Shown here: positions 25,694 to 34,296 of the stretch, piece after piece
Position numbering within the stretch: the first letter of the stretch is position 1
Layout of the letters: each line of letters begins with the position of its first letter
Assembly: GCA_002454425.1 (NCBI GenBank)
Contig: DKIV01000007.1
Coordinates: 129,758 to 177,062, forward strand
Direction of reading: 5' to 3'
Source: Sphingobacteriaceae bacterium UBA6709
GTDB taxonomy: Bacteria > Bacteroidota > Bacteroidia > Sphingobacteriales > Sphingobacteriaceae
DNA length: 47,305 nt
Notes under the pieces: generated by a model
What the model saw: the letters and a program-made list of their open reading frames with translations, nothing else
Told to the model about the DNA's origin: nothing
Database searches by the model: none
Made by a program: the position numbers and the translations under genes

Positions 25694-25913
25694 AATATTC
25701 ATCTTCATTGAAGAAGAAATCATCTTTAGTCGGGTAATCAGGCCAGATTTCCTCGATATTCTCATAGGGTTCGCCATCATCTTCCAGTGCCTGAAGGTTC
25801 TCTATAACTTCAACAGGAGCTCCTGAGCGGATTGCGTAATCTATTAGTTCATCTTTAGTTGCTGGCCAAGGAGCATCCTCCAAGTGTGAAGCTAATTCTA
25901 ACGTCCAATACAT
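25692..25913 (-). CDS. DUF2795 domain protein, 73 residues
   Basis: A small acidic cytoplasmic protein, MYWTLELASHLEDAPWP at the N-terminus and DYPTKDDFFFNEDEY at the end. The sequence is typical of the DUF2795 proteins that are very conserved across Bacteroidota. The domain's function is unknown; other DUF2795 members have been placed in stress and DNA-related contexts, but nothing here tells. It is monocistronic, with its own terminator. Confidence 0.88.
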   Translation of the reverse strand: MYWTLELASHLEDAPWPATKDELIDYAIRSGAPVEVIENLQALEDDGEPYENIEEIWPDYPTKDDFFFNEDEY

Positions 25914-25987
25914 ATTTATTAAAATTTATAACTTTTTTTAATTTTCGCAAAAGTATAATAAAAATACTGAGATTATAAAACAGTAAA

Positions 25988-26542
25988 TTATTTTTTATTA
26001 ACAGGTATCCATTTCACCTCTTTCGCGTTGTTATCGGCACACACTTTTCGTGCCAATATAAAGAGGAAGTCACTTAATCGGTTAAGATAAGTAATAACAA
26101 GGGGTTCGACGAAACTTTTATCTGCCAAAAAAACAGTTAACCTTTCAGCCCGTCTGCATACACAACGCGCGATATGACAGTAAGCTGCCAGGGGGTGACC
26201 GCCAGGTAACACAAAAAATTTAAGAGGCGGAAGCACTTCATTCATCTCGTCAATCGACAGTTCTAAGGCTTCGATATCGCTAATCTCAATGTGAGGAATC
26301 GCCGTCTCTGAGCGCTCCGGATCCGAGGCTAGTTCACTTCCAATAACAAAAAGATCGTTTTGAACTTTCGCGAGCATGTTGTTTAGGTTGCCCGATAAAG
26401 CATGCGAGGCAATAAGTCCAAGATAAGAATTAAGCTCATCAACAGTACCATAGCACTCTATGCGTTCATGCGATTTTAATACTCTGGTACCTCCTATCAA
26501 TGAGGTTTGTCCTTTATCTCCTGTTTTAGTATAGATCTTCAT
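25988..26542 (-). CDS. PduO-type cob(I)alamin adenosyltransferase
   Basis: Transfers the adenosyl group of ATP to cob(I)alamin to make adenosylcobalamin. The 184-residue protein has all PduO-type marks: TKTGDKGQTSLIGG, RIECYGTVDELNS, the trimer-interface CRRAERLT and the C-terminal YLNRLSDFLFILAR. No cobalamin-synthesis genes are near, so the cell may salvage corrinoids. A user of the cofactor is not in the window; QueG uses cobalamin but not the adenosyl form. Confidence 0.93.
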   Translation of the reverse strand: MKIYTKTGDKGQTSLIGGTRVLKSHERIECYGTVDELNSYLGLIASHALSGNLNNMLAKVQNDLFVIGSELASDPERSETAIPHIEISDIEALELSIDEMNEVLPPLKFFVLPGGHPLAAYCHIARCVCRRAERLTVFLADKSFVEPLVITYLNRLSDFLFILARKVCADNNAKEVKWIPVNKK

Positions 26543-26694
26543 CCTGCCGCAAGAAAGGATATTTTCTGATTAGTACAAAAAAATTGTAAAAAAAGAAGGC
26601 TCGCATTAATATCGAAATACGCCGAATGCCCCGTAATCGTAGCAAAAGCAAAGTCAATATATGCTAATGATAAGCGTCAGACTGCGGCGCGATA

Positions 26695-27456
26695 TCATGA
26701 AATACTTTCAAAGTCATTACCAGTGTTATTCAACGCCTGCAAGCGCGGTGACACTGATTTTACATCTTCATTTTTATAATCGTTTTCGATGAGCCCGTCG
26801 CGCATTCTTACAATGCGGTGCGCATGCTGTGCAATATCTTCTTCGTGAGTTACAAGGATGATCGTATTCCCCTTAGAATGTATTTCCTCCAACAAACCCA
26901 TAATTTCTACGGAGGTTTTGGTGTCAAGGTTTCCCGTAGGCTCATCGGCAAGTATAATGGACGGATTATTTATCAATGCACGCGCTACAGCCACACGCTG
27001 GCGCTGCCCTCCCGAAAGCTCATTAGGCTTGTGATCCATTCTGTTTCCAAGGCCAACGTTTTCTAATGCGCGACTGGCGCGTTCATCGCGTTCTTTACGG
27101 CTTATCCCCGCGTAAATCAATGGTAGGGCAACATTGTCCAGTGAAGATGAACGAGGGAGCAAGTTAAACGTTTGAAATACGAAGCCGATCTCCTTATTTC
27201 TCACCACAGCAAGCTCGTTATCGGTCATTTCACTTACATTGATACCATTGAGGATATAATCGCCCTTAGTGGGGCTATCCAGGCATCCAAGGATATTCAT
27301 AAGAGTAGACTTACCTGAACCCGATGGACCCATAAGGGCCACAAATTCCCCTTTATTAATGGTAAGGCTTACCGACTTTAAGGCGTGTATCACCTCCGTT
27401 CCTATAACGTATTTACGTCCGATGTCTGTAATCGTGATCAGTGGATGTTGCTGCAT
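26695..27456 (-). CDS. MacB/LolD-type ABC transporter ATPase
   Basis: A 253-residue ATP-binding subunit. Walker A is GPSGSGKST, the Q-loop lies in GFVFQTFNLLP, the signature is LSGGQRQRVAVARAL, Walker B is IILADEPTGNLD and the H-loop is ILVTHEED. This is the LolD/MacB/FtsE class that works with FtsX-like permeases; the permease at 21962 is the obvious partner though 3.5 kb away. About 30 C-terminal residues are an acidic extension of no clear function. No membrane-fusion protein gene is in the window. Confidence 0.92.
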   Translation of the reverse strand: MQQHPLITITDIGRKYVIGTEVIHALKSVSLTINKGEFVALMGPSGSGKSTLMNILGCLDSPTKGDYILNGINVSEMTDNELAVVRNKEIGFVFQTFNLLPRSSSLDNVALPLIYAGISRKERDERASRALENVGLGNRMDHKPNELSGGQRQRVAVARALINNPSIILADEPTGNLDTKTSVEIMGLLEEIHSKGNTIILVTHEEDIAQHAHRIVRMRDGLIENDYKNEDVKSVSPRLQALNNTGNDFESIS

Positions 27457-27493
27457 ATACTCTTAGATGCTGTTGGTACATCAATGTTACAGA

Positions 27494-27793
27494 CTAACGA
27501 CTAGTCTTATCAATAACTTTAGCGACCTTAAAGTAAACACCGTCATGATCAGGAGCATTAGCTAAGGCTTCGGAAGCGCTGATCTCGGCTTTCACTACAT
27601 CCTGTCTAAAGACATTCTTCTCATCGCTCATATAAATAAGCGGTTCGACACCAGAGGTATCAAGTTCGTTAAGCTTATCCATGAATGTGAGAATATTATT
27701 CATGTCACTCAATATATGATCATGTTCCGATTCACTGATTTCCAGTCGCGCGAGGTTTGCTACGCGGTCAATAGTATTATTATCAAGCTTCAT
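27494..27793 (-). CDS. gatC: Asp/Glu-tRNA amidotransferase subunit C
   Basis: The small subunit of GatCAB, which amidates Glu-tRNA(Gln) and/or Asp-tRNA(Asn). The 99-residue protein has VANLARLEISESE at the N-terminus and the central NNILTFMDKLNELDTSGVEPL typical of GatC. It overlaps the 3' end of plsC by 11 bases. The gatA and gatB genes are not in the window, which is common in Bacteroidota. Confidence 0.93.
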   Translation of the reverse strand: MKLDNNTIDRVANLARLEISESEHDHILSDMNNILTFMDKLNELDTSGVEPLIYMSDEKNVFRQDVVKAEISASEALANAPDHDGVYFKVAKVIDKTSR

Positions 27794-28523
27794 TATCTTT
27801 ATTCAACCCATTATTTATGGTGTTCCAAACGCGGGCACTCAGATCAGCTTCATCAGCAGCCGTCAGTCCAGCAGTTTCAATTACCGAATGTACAAAAATA
27901 TGCGACAAACCAGGTCTGCTCCCATAAAGAGAAGCATCATCCCACATCAATTTCCAAATATCGGCTATGCTTAACGCTAATATGGGCACCTGCTGTTGTA
28001 TTGCCAGGCGAAAGGTTCCCGCTTTGAAAGGCGAGAGTTGAGGCGGATAACTACCGTCAATACCTCCTTCCGGAAATATTATCACGCTGATACCTTTCTC
28101 GAGATATGCAGCTACGCGTTTAAAAGCCTTAAAGGACGCCATCCGGTCATTTCTATTTACGGGAATGTCAATGCTCTTAAAAAACAGCGCCGTAACAGGA
28201 TTATTCAAAAGTTCTTCTTTACCCAGGAAAGCAAAATTACCGCGAGCAAAAAGAGATAGCGCGGTAATATCCAAAGAAGAACTATGATTAGCACATATAA
28301 TATAGGTTCTGGACCAATCGATCTTCGTTGCCCCACGATAAGAATAATAAAAACCGGAAAAAAAGGAGCTAAGATAGGCAAACATACGCCGGAACCTATT
28401 TAACAATCGGTAACGCGCGGGCCTTCGCGAACAGTAGTACAAGGGAAGAAAAAAAATTAAGAAGAAAAAAACCACACAACCCTTGTAGTAAAGCGCATGA
28501 ATTCGACGGAGTATGTTTAACAT
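27783..28523 (-). CDS. plsC: 1-acyl-sn-glycerol-3-phosphate acyltransferase (PlsC family)
   Basis: Adds the second acyl chain to lysophosphatidic acid at the inner membrane. The acyltransferase motifs are NHSSSLD (HX4D) and IIFPEGG; a hydrophobic N-terminal helix (GCVVFFFLIFFLPLYY) anchors the protein. I use ATG 28523 (246 residues); an earlier in-frame ATG at 28628 would add 35 poorly matching residues and reach toward trpS. Specificity for another lysolipid is possible. Its stop overlaps gatC. Confidence 0.87.
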   Translation of the reverse strand: MLNILRRIHALYYKGCVVFFFLIFFLPLYYCSRRPARYRLLNRFRRMFAYLSSFFSGFYYSYRGATKIDWSRTYIICANHSSSLDITALSLFARGNFAFLGKEELLNNPVTALFFKSIDIPVNRNDRMASFKAFKRVAAYLEKGISVIIFPEGGIDGSYPPQLSPFKAGTFRLAIQQQVPILALSIADIWKLMWDDASLYGSRPGLSHIFVHSVIETAGLTAADEADLSARVWNTINNGLNKDNEA

Positions 28524-28577
28524 CTTTTTCAAAAATAGGAAACTTTCATTAAAACATCTGTTTGCAATAAGGATGAG

Positions 28578-28598
28578 ATCTTGCGAAACGCGCAAGAT
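28578..28598. other. Hairpin in the plsC leader
   Basis: ATCTTGCG (28578-28585) and CGCAAGAT (28591-28598) pair perfectly around AAACG, 55 bases before the plsC start and between divergent genes. It may be an mRNA hairpin or an operator. Confidence 0.4.
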
Positions 28599-28657
28599 AT
28601 AGGTAAATAAAAAGCAGCAAAAATCCACGGCAGCCCCCGACTGTCCTCTAATGAAGC

Positions 28658-28688
28658 TTTGAAGAACAAAATAACTTTCATACTTTCG
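28658..28688 (+). promoter_or_regulatory. Promoter of trpS
   Basis: TTTG (28658-28661), 19 bases, TACTTTCG (28681-28688, one mismatch to TAnnTTTG). It ends four bases before the first trpS ATG, so the transcript is likely leaderless. Confidence 0.6.
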
Positions 28689-28692
28689 TCGG

Positions 28693-29691
28693 ATGATGGA
28701 AACAGTTGTAAGCGGTATCAGAAGTACCGGAAAACTGCACCTCGGGAACTACTACGGTGCGATAAAAAACTTTCTAAAAATGCAGGATGAATATAACTGC
28801 TATTTTTTCATTGCCGACTATCATTCACTTACCACACACCCCATGCCTGCCGACTTGCACGGCAACGTTAAACAGGTGCTTGTGGAATATCTTGCCGCGG
28901 GCATTGACCCCGAAAAGGCAACCATATATGTACAGTCTGACGTACCGGAAATTCCGGAGTTATACCTATTCATGAATATGAACGCTTACCTCGGTGAGCT
29001 TGAACGAAGCACCTCCTTTAAGGATAAAGTGCGTTCGCAACCAGATAACGTAAACGCCGGACTACTTACCTACCCGGTGCTTATGGCTGCCGATATCATT
29101 ATCCATAAAGCTACTAAGGTTCCCGTAGGAAAAGACCAGGAGCAACATCTTGAGATGGCTCGTACTTTCGGAAACCGCTTTAACAGAATGTATAATACCG
29201 AGTTTTTCCCTGAACCATATGCCTTTAGCCTCGGCCAAAGCCTGATAAAGGTACCAGGCTTAGACGGTAAAGGAAAGATGGGAAAATCCGAGGGCGAAAA
29301 TAACGCGGTATATCTTTCAGACAGTCCGGAGATCATACGTAAAAAAGTTATGCGTGCCGTATCTGACTCAGGTCCCACAGAGGAGAATCAGGCGAAGCCA
29401 GAAGCTATTCAAAACCTTTTTGACCTGCTGAAGCTCGTTTCTGAAGAAAGTACATATACGCATTTTGATGATCTTTATAACAAATGCCAGATTAGATATG
29501 GTGATTTAAAGAAACAGCTTGCCGAAGATATGATTATTGCTACGGCACCTGTTCGGGAACGTATCAACGACATCGCGGCAGACTCAGCATATCTAAGCAA
29601 AGTCGCCGCTCTGGGCGCGGAAAAAGCACGCGAGAGCGCATCAAAAACACTTCGCGAGGTAAGAGAAATCATCGGCTTCAGAAAATTCTAA
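28693..29691 (+). CDS. trpS: Tryptophanyl-tRNA synthetase
   Basis: Charges tRNA(Trp). A class Ic synthetase of normal length (332 residues). The HIGH motif is KLHLGNYYG near residue 14-22 and the KMSKS loop is GKMGKSEG near residue 194-201. Other marks are TGKLHLG and VPVGKDQEQHLE. Two ATG codons in tandem (28693, 28696) could each start; both lie directly after the promoter. The next gene, deoxynucleoside kinase, starts 16 bases after its stop. Confidence 0.96.
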   Translation: MMETVVSGIRSTGKLHLGNYYGAIKNFLKMQDEYNCYFFIADYHSLTTHPMPADLHGNVKQVLVEYLAAGIDPEKATIYVQSDVPEIPELYLFMNMNAYLGELERSTSFKDKVRSQPDNVNAGLLTYPVLMAADIIIHKATKVPVGKDQEQHLEMARTFGNRFNRMYNTEFFPEPYAFSLGQSLIKVPGLDGKGKMGKSEGENNAVYLSDSPEIIRKKVMRAVSDSGPTEENQAKPEAIQNLFDLLKLVSEESTYTHFDDLYNKCQIRYGDLKKQLAEDMIIATAPVRERINDIAADSAYLSKVAALGAEKARESASKTLREVREIIGFRKF

Positions 29692-29707
29692 GTTTAACAT
29701 TATTAGC

Positions 29708-30322
29708 ATGCATATTGCAATAGTTGGAAATATAGGCGCCGGAAAGACGACGCTAACAGAGCTTCTTGCAAAACACTTAAGTTGGGAGCCACACTTTGAA
29801 GCTGTTGAAAACAATCCTTACCTGGAAGATTTTTACAGTGACATGAAGCGTTGGAGCTTCAACCTGCAGATATACTTTTTGAATAGTCGCTTCAATCAGA
29901 TTAAGGAAATACAGAAACAGGAAAAGAATATTATCCAGGATCGCACCATATACGAAGATGCCTACATTTTCGCGGAGAATCTTCATGAAATGGGGTTGAT
30001 GCCCACTCGTGATTATGAGAATTATCGTGCCATTTTTGATAACATGACCTCCTTTATTAAGGCACCGGATTTACTGATATACCTAAAGGCATCTGTACCT
30101 ACTCTGGTAAATAATATCCAGAAACGTGGCAGAGACTACGAAGCGGGAATAAGACTTGACTATCTTGCTAAACTGAATGATAAATATCAAAAGTGGATTG
30201 ACGGATATAAGGAAGGAAAACTGCTTATCCTTGATAAGGATAAACTTGACTTTACGAATAATCCCGAAGACCTCGGGTATATCATAGACAGTATAGAGCG
30301 CGACCTCAACGGGTTATTTTAA
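29708..30322 (+). CDS. Deoxynucleoside kinase
   Basis: Phosphorylates deoxynucleosides for salvage. The 204-residue protein has the P-loop GNIGAGKTT (residues 7-15), the substrate-site motif DRTIYEDAYIFA and the LID arginines in QKRGRDYE. It belongs to the deoxyadenosine/deoxyguanosine/deoxycytidine kinase family; which base it prefers cannot be told. It is the middle gene of trpS-kinase-kdsB. Confidence 0.9.
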   Translation: MHIAIVGNIGAGKTTLTELLAKHLSWEPHFEAVENNPYLEDFYSDMKRWSFNLQIYFLNSRFNQIKEIQKQEKNIIQDRTIYEDAYIFAENLHEMGLMPTRDYENYRAIFDNMTSFIKAPDLLIYLKASVPTLVNNIQKRGRDYEAGIRLDYLAKLNDKYQKWIDGYKEGKLLILDKDKLDFTNNPEDLGYIIDSIERDLNGLF

Positions 30323-30344
30323 CTGCCATTAACCGATTGACCAT

Positions 30345-31142
30345 ATGAAAGGAGATTCTGAAATTCATTGGCCTTCAGGTACAAAACCAAGAATATTGGG
30401 ATTGATACCTGCACGCTATGCTTCGACACGCTTTCCCGGAAAGCCGTTGATTGATATTCATGGAAAAAGCATGATACAGCGCGTTTATGAACGCGCGTCT
30501 GGAGCTAGTTTGTTGGATCACGTTGCCGTAGCAACTGATGACCCTAGAATTAAGGAGCATGTAGAAGCTTTCGGAGGAAATGTGGTAATGACAGCTAATA
30601 CGCATCAAAGCGGTACCGACCGCTGCGCGGAAGCGGCGAGTAAGCTGAATAGTTTCGATATAGTGATTAACATTCAGGGAGATGAGCCCTATATTAACAG
30701 CACTCAGATTGATCTGTTAGCATCGTGCTTTAAAGAAGCTAACACCGAGCTCGCCACACTGGTAAAAAGAATAAATACCGAGGATGAATTAAGTAATACC
30801 AACTCTCCAAAAGTAATTATGAATGCGAAAGGCGAGGCTATCTATTTTTCACGTACACCTATCCCCTTTCTGCGGGGCGTTGACGCGGGAAACTGGCTGG
30901 ATAAACATGTGTTCTATAAACACATTGGGATTTATGGCTACCGCATGGATATCCTTAAAGAGATTACCGTCCTGGATGTCTCAACACTTGAGAAAGCCGA
31001 ATCCCTCGAACAGTTGCGGTGGATTGAAAATGGATATAAAATAAAGGTCGCGGTGACAGACCTGGAAACACAGGCAATAGATACCCCCGAAGACCTGCGT
31101 CAGGTGCTAAACAGTAAGGAATCCTCCGATTCCAATATCTGA
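30345..31142 (+). CDS. kdsB: 3-deoxy-manno-octulosonate cytidylyltransferase KdsB
   Basis: Activates KDO with CTP for lipopolysaccharide core synthesis. Motifs are IPARYASTRFPGKPL, ATDDPRI, SGTDRCAEA, NIQGDEPYI and the C-terminal LEQLRWIENGYKI. The 265-residue protein carries about 15 extra N-terminal residues compared with typical KdsB; no alternative ATG removes them. It starts 22 bases after the kinase gene and ends the operon. Confidence 0.95.
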   Translation: MKGDSEIHWPSGTKPRILGLIPARYASTRFPGKPLIDIHGKSMIQRVYERASGASLLDHVAVATDDPRIKEHVEAFGGNVVMTANTHQSGTDRCAEAASKLNSFDIVINIQGDEPYINSTQIDLLASCFKEANTELATLVKRINTEDELSNTNSPKVIMNAKGEAIYFSRTPIPFLRGVDAGNWLDKHVFYKHIGIYGYRMDILKEITVLDVSTLEKAESLEQLRWIENGYKIKVAVTDLETQAIDTPEDLRQVLNSKESSDSNI

Positions 31143-31162
31143 TAAGGACAGACCTTAATAAT

Positions 31163-31232
31163 AAGCCTTCACTCAAGGATCAGGAGCAGAAGGAATTCCT
31201 TGCGCAACGTGTTATCCATGGAGTGAAGGCTT
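31163..31232. terminator. Large branched hairpin between kdsB and the next gene
   Basis: AAGCCTTCACTC (31163-31174) and GAGTGAAGGCTT (31221-31232) pair perfectly over 12 bp, and TTATATTTT follows. The 46-base interior can itself fold: GGAT faces ATCC, and AAGGAATTCCTT (31190-31201) is a perfect palindrome. It separates converging genes and probably ends both transcripts, but the interior is much larger than a normal terminator loop. Confidence 0.6.
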
Positions 31233-31238
31233 TATATT

Positions 31239-31574
31239 TTAAAGAATAAGAATTAATACCAGAATAATAATAACGATTGCTGCTACAGATAGGTAAACGC
31301 CACCAGCTCCCAAAGCTCTGGCTTCCTTGTTCATATCACGAAGCTCTTTACGTAACGCTTTACGTTCCGATTTGCTTAGCGTGGATTTATCCATAGCCTT
31401 AATTTCTTCTACTCTAAGTTTCATTTTAGCAATCGCAGCTTCCTTTTCAGCTTCGCTCATCGTTGTCTCCTTAGTCGCCGATTCAGTGATCGCTTCAGCG
31501 GCATGTACATGATTTACAGCTGTTCCGAGCATTAAAGCTGCAGAAAGTGATAGGGTATAAAATATCTTTTTCAT
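31239..31574 (-). CDS. Hypothetical secreted protein with C-terminal membrane helix, 111 residues
   Basis: No known domain recognised. A signal peptide ends near residue 25 (VHA|AEA). The middle (residues 35-90) is a charged helix, probably coiled coil, with SERKALRKELRDMNKEAR. Residues 92-111 (GVYLSVAAIVIIILVLILIL) form a C-terminal membrane helix with no charged tail. Such a protein would have its helix in the periplasm anchored to the inner membrane. Function unknown. Confidence 0.7.
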   Translation of the reverse strand: MKKIFYTLSLSAALMLGTAVNHVHAAEAITESATKETTMSEAEKEAAIAKMKLRVEEIKAMDKSTLSKSERKALRKELRDMNKEARALGAGGVYLSVAAIVIIILVLILIL

Positions 31575-31739
31575 ATGTTATAACGTTTATGTCTCTTTAA
31601 CATTGAATTAAAAAAGATGTTTTTCACTTTTGCCATTTTGTTTATTCCTTAAGTGAATGGCGGAACTTAAAGTGTGTTGATCTATTGATATTTCGACTAA
31701 GATTATTATTTTTCGTATCTGCTTATTTAACAATTACCA

Positions 31740-32579
31740 ATGAAAGATACTTTGATCCTGATAGAATGTGATGATCAGGTGGGACTTGTGGCTCTGATAG
31801 CCAAAATCGTGGCGAAACATCAACTAAATATTACAGCCATGCGGGAATTTGTGGATCAAACCGCCGCGCGCTTTTTCGCGCGAATTGAATGTAAAGGCGA
31901 TCTGCCTCATCCAGACATGCTTAAAGAGGAGCTTTACGACTTGCTACCCTCGGCAAGCCGGGTATTGATAAATCCATCGACCCTCAAGCGTATCGTTGTA
32001 ATGGTGACCAAAGAACATCATTGTCTTGCCGACATTCTTGTCAGAGATTTTTTTAATACTTTGGGTGCAAAGGTAGACGCTGTAATTGGTAACTACGATG
32101 ACCTGAGAATTTTTACAGAGAAATTCAATGTCCCCTACTACTTTATTGACCACTACAACCAAAGTAAAGAGGACTATGAAGAGGAAATTGCCAAAGTTAT
32201 TGATCTTTATCAGCCGGATTATATTATTCTGGCAAAGTATATGCGCATTTTATCGCCGGAGATGGTTGAGCGGTTTCAAGGAAAGTTAATTAACATACAC
32301 CACTCCTTTCTACCGGCATTCGTGGGTGCAAACCCTTATAGACAGGCATTTGAACGTGGTGTAAAACTCATTGGCGCGACGGCACATTTTGTTACTGACG
32401 ATTTGGACGAAGGTCCGATAATCGTTCAGCAAACCATTCCGGTAAACCACACGTTTAATGTTATTGATAAAGTGAAGTCGGGAAAAGAGATAGAGAAGGC
32501 CGTTTTATCAAAAGCCCTGCAACTACTGGTTGAAGACAGGGTGTTTGTATCAGGTAACAAAACGATTGTCTTCGAATAA
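31740..32579 (+). CDS. purU: Formyltetrahydrofolate deformylase PurU
   Basis: Hydrolyses 10-formyl-THF to THF and formate, balancing one-carbon pools. The 279-residue protein has an N-terminal ACT domain (residues 3-75, LILIECDDQVGLVALI) and a C-terminal formyl-hydrolase domain with NIHHSFLPAFVGANPYRQA and GATAHFVTDDLDEGPII, including the catalytic H and D residues. It is followed 39 bases later by pncB; a candidate -7 box for pncB in the gap suggests separate or extra transcription. Confidence 0.95.
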   Translation: MKDTLILIECDDQVGLVALIAKIVAKHQLNITAMREFVDQTAARFFARIECKGDLPHPDMLKEELYDLLPSASRVLINPSTLKRIVVMVTKEHHCLADILVRDFFNTLGAKVDAVIGNYDDLRIFTEKFNVPYYFIDHYNQSKEDYEEEIAKVIDLYQPDYIILAKYMRILSPEMVERFQGKLINIHHSFLPAFVGANPYRQAFERGVKLIGATAHFVTDDLDEGPIIVQQTIPVNHTFNVIDKVKSGKEIEKAVLSKALQLLVEDRVFVSGNKTIVFE

Positions 32580-32618
32580 TCTGAAATAAATGTTCTATTC
32601 TTGCGCTCTCAAAGGTTC

Positions 32619-33803
32619 ATGATGAGTTTAGACAAGCCTATAATAACGTCGATACTGGATAACGACTTCTACAAATTTACGATGCAGCATGGCGTGATCA
32701 AGTTGTTTCCGCACGCGCGCGCAAAGTATTGTTTCATAAATCGGGGGGAGCACACTTTTCCGGAGGGCTTTGCTGAACGCCTTCGTTCGGCGGTGAACGA
32801 GCTGGCACATTTACGCTTATCAAAAGCGGAAAAGGCTTATCTAACTCATACATGCCCGTATTTCGATCCTACATATCTCGATTTTTTGCAGGGTTACAGC
32901 TTCAACCCAGAGGAAGTACATATCGCCCAGCGGGGCACAGAACTAGACGTTCGCATTGAAGGATATTGGTATAGAACCATCCTTTGGGAAGTGCCTTTGA
33001 TGGCAATAATATGTGAACTGTATTATGAGATGACTGGTCAGAAGCGTAATACAGATGAAGAAATCGTCACTGCGAACAGAGAAAAAATATTAGCATATAA
33101 GGAGTTGGGACTTACGATAGCTGAGTTCGGAACGCGGCGGCGTCACTCCTACCATGTGCATAACGTCGTCGTTGATGCGCTTAACAAATATGGTACGGGA
33201 ACGTTCGTGGGAACAAGTAACGTACACCTGGCCATGAAGTATCAGACACGTCCTATTGGAACACATGCGCATGAATGGTTTATGTTTCATGCGGCCAAGT
33301 ATGGCTATAAAATGGCTAATCTGCTGGGACTGGAACACTGGACGAGTGTCTATCGCGGCGATCTTGGTATCGCCCTAACGGACACCTACACCAGTGAAAT
33401 CTTTTTCGAGCAGTTTGATAAGAAATTCTCAAAACTCTTTGATGGCATCAGACACGACAGCGGAGACCCACTTGTTTTCATTGATAAGGCGGTGGCCCAC
33501 TATCAAAAGATGGGCATAGATCCGACGACCAAGACCATCATTTTCTCCGATGCGCTGAACTATGAAAAGGTACGGCGCATTGCCGAATATAATCGCGGAA
33601 AAATAGGTATGTCTTTTGGTATAGGCACGAATTTCACAAATGACGTGGGACTTGCTCCTATGAATATAGTCATAAAGATGACCGAGACAATGCCCGAAAA
33701 CAGAGATTGGATGCCGGTTGTGAAACTCTCCGATGACAAGGGAAAACATACCGGCATAGAAAATATGATCAGTTTGGCGAAGGAAATTCTAAATATTGAA
33801 TGA
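32619..33803 (+). CDS. pncB: Nicotinate phosphoribosyltransferase
   Basis: Converts nicotinate and PRPP to nicotinate mononucleotide in NAD salvage. Motifs are DNDFYKFTMQHGV at the N-terminus, the central EFGTRRRHS, the substrate loop GTSNVHLA, and GIRHDSGDP. I use ATG 32619 (394 residues); an in-frame TTG 18 bases earlier overlaps a likely -7 element (TATTCTTG, 32596-32603). ATG 32622 is also possible. It stands between purU and a secreted-protein gene. Confidence 0.93.
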   Translation: MMSLDKPIITSILDNDFYKFTMQHGVIKLFPHARAKYCFINRGEHTFPEGFAERLRSAVNELAHLRLSKAEKAYLTHTCPYFDPTYLDFLQGYSFNPEEVHIAQRGTELDVRIEGYWYRTILWEVPLMAIICELYYEMTGQKRNTDEEIVTANREKILAYKELGLTIAEFGTRRRHSYHVHNVVVDALNKYGTGTFVGTSNVHLAMKYQTRPIGTHAHEWFMFHAAKYGYKMANLLGLEHWTSVYRGDLGIALTDTYTSEIFFEQFDKKFSKLFDGIRHDSGDPLVFIDKAVAHYQKMGIDPTTKTIIFSDALNYEKVRRIAEYNRGKIGMSFGIGTNFTNDVGLAPMNIVIKMTETMPENRDWMPVVKLSDDKGKHTGIENMISLAKEILNIE

Positions 33804-33858
33804 ATTTCATAATTTATATGATTCTGCTCATTTAAGGCATTTTATATGTTGTAAGATG

Positions 33859-33866
33859 TAACTTTG
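33859..33866 (+). promoter_or_regulatory. Candidate -7 element of the secreted-protein/lpoB cluster
   Basis: TAACTTTG matches TAnnTTTG exactly, 33 bases before the ATG at 33900. The -33 box is not clear. Confidence 0.5.
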
Positions 33867-33899
33867 TATTACATTTATAGTCCATTAATAAACACATAT

Positions 33900-34268
33900 A
33901 TGAAAAGGATTGCAATAATAGCCATACTCCTTTTATCCGCAGGCCTTAGTAAGGCGCAGGATCTGGCTCCAGACCAAAATCCGAGATATCAGGAAAGCAT
34001 GAATCAGTATATGCAAATTGCTGATTCACTGACAAGAACGCAGGGAACAACACCGCAGAACACCTATAAAGCTTACGATTTCTACCAACATAGACAGGAA
34101 ATTCGCGAGCAACGCCGGCAACGTCGTCAAGCCGCCTGGATGTACGGAGGCTATGGATCTTATAACTGGCCCGGCAGTATGTATTCTCCCTGGGGATTTA
34201 ACAGCTTCTGGATGCCGGGACGCAGACATTCATGGGGTTTAGGACTTAACTATGGCCGTTGGTGGTAA
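33900..34268 (+). CDS. Hypothetical secreted protein with aromatic Gly-rich tail, 122 residues
   Basis: No domain recognised. A signal peptide ends near residue 19 (LSKA|QDLA). A basic stretch (residues about 66-78, REQRRQRRQ) follows a helical part, and the last 45 residues are rich in Gly, Tyr, Trp and Ser, ending RWW. ATG 33900 is preferred to an in-frame TTG inside the promoter box. It starts a cluster with two lipoproteins (LpoB-like and COG3014-like), so an envelope role is likely. Confidence 0.7.
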   Translation: MKRIAIIAILLLSAGLSKAQDLAPDQNPRYQESMNQYMQIADSLTRTQGTTPQNTYKAYDFYQHRQEIREQRRQRRQAAWMYGGYGSYNWPGSMYSPWGFNSFWMPGRRHSWGLGLNYGRWW

Positions 34269-34296
34269 AATAAATATCAGAACTTCAAAATATACA

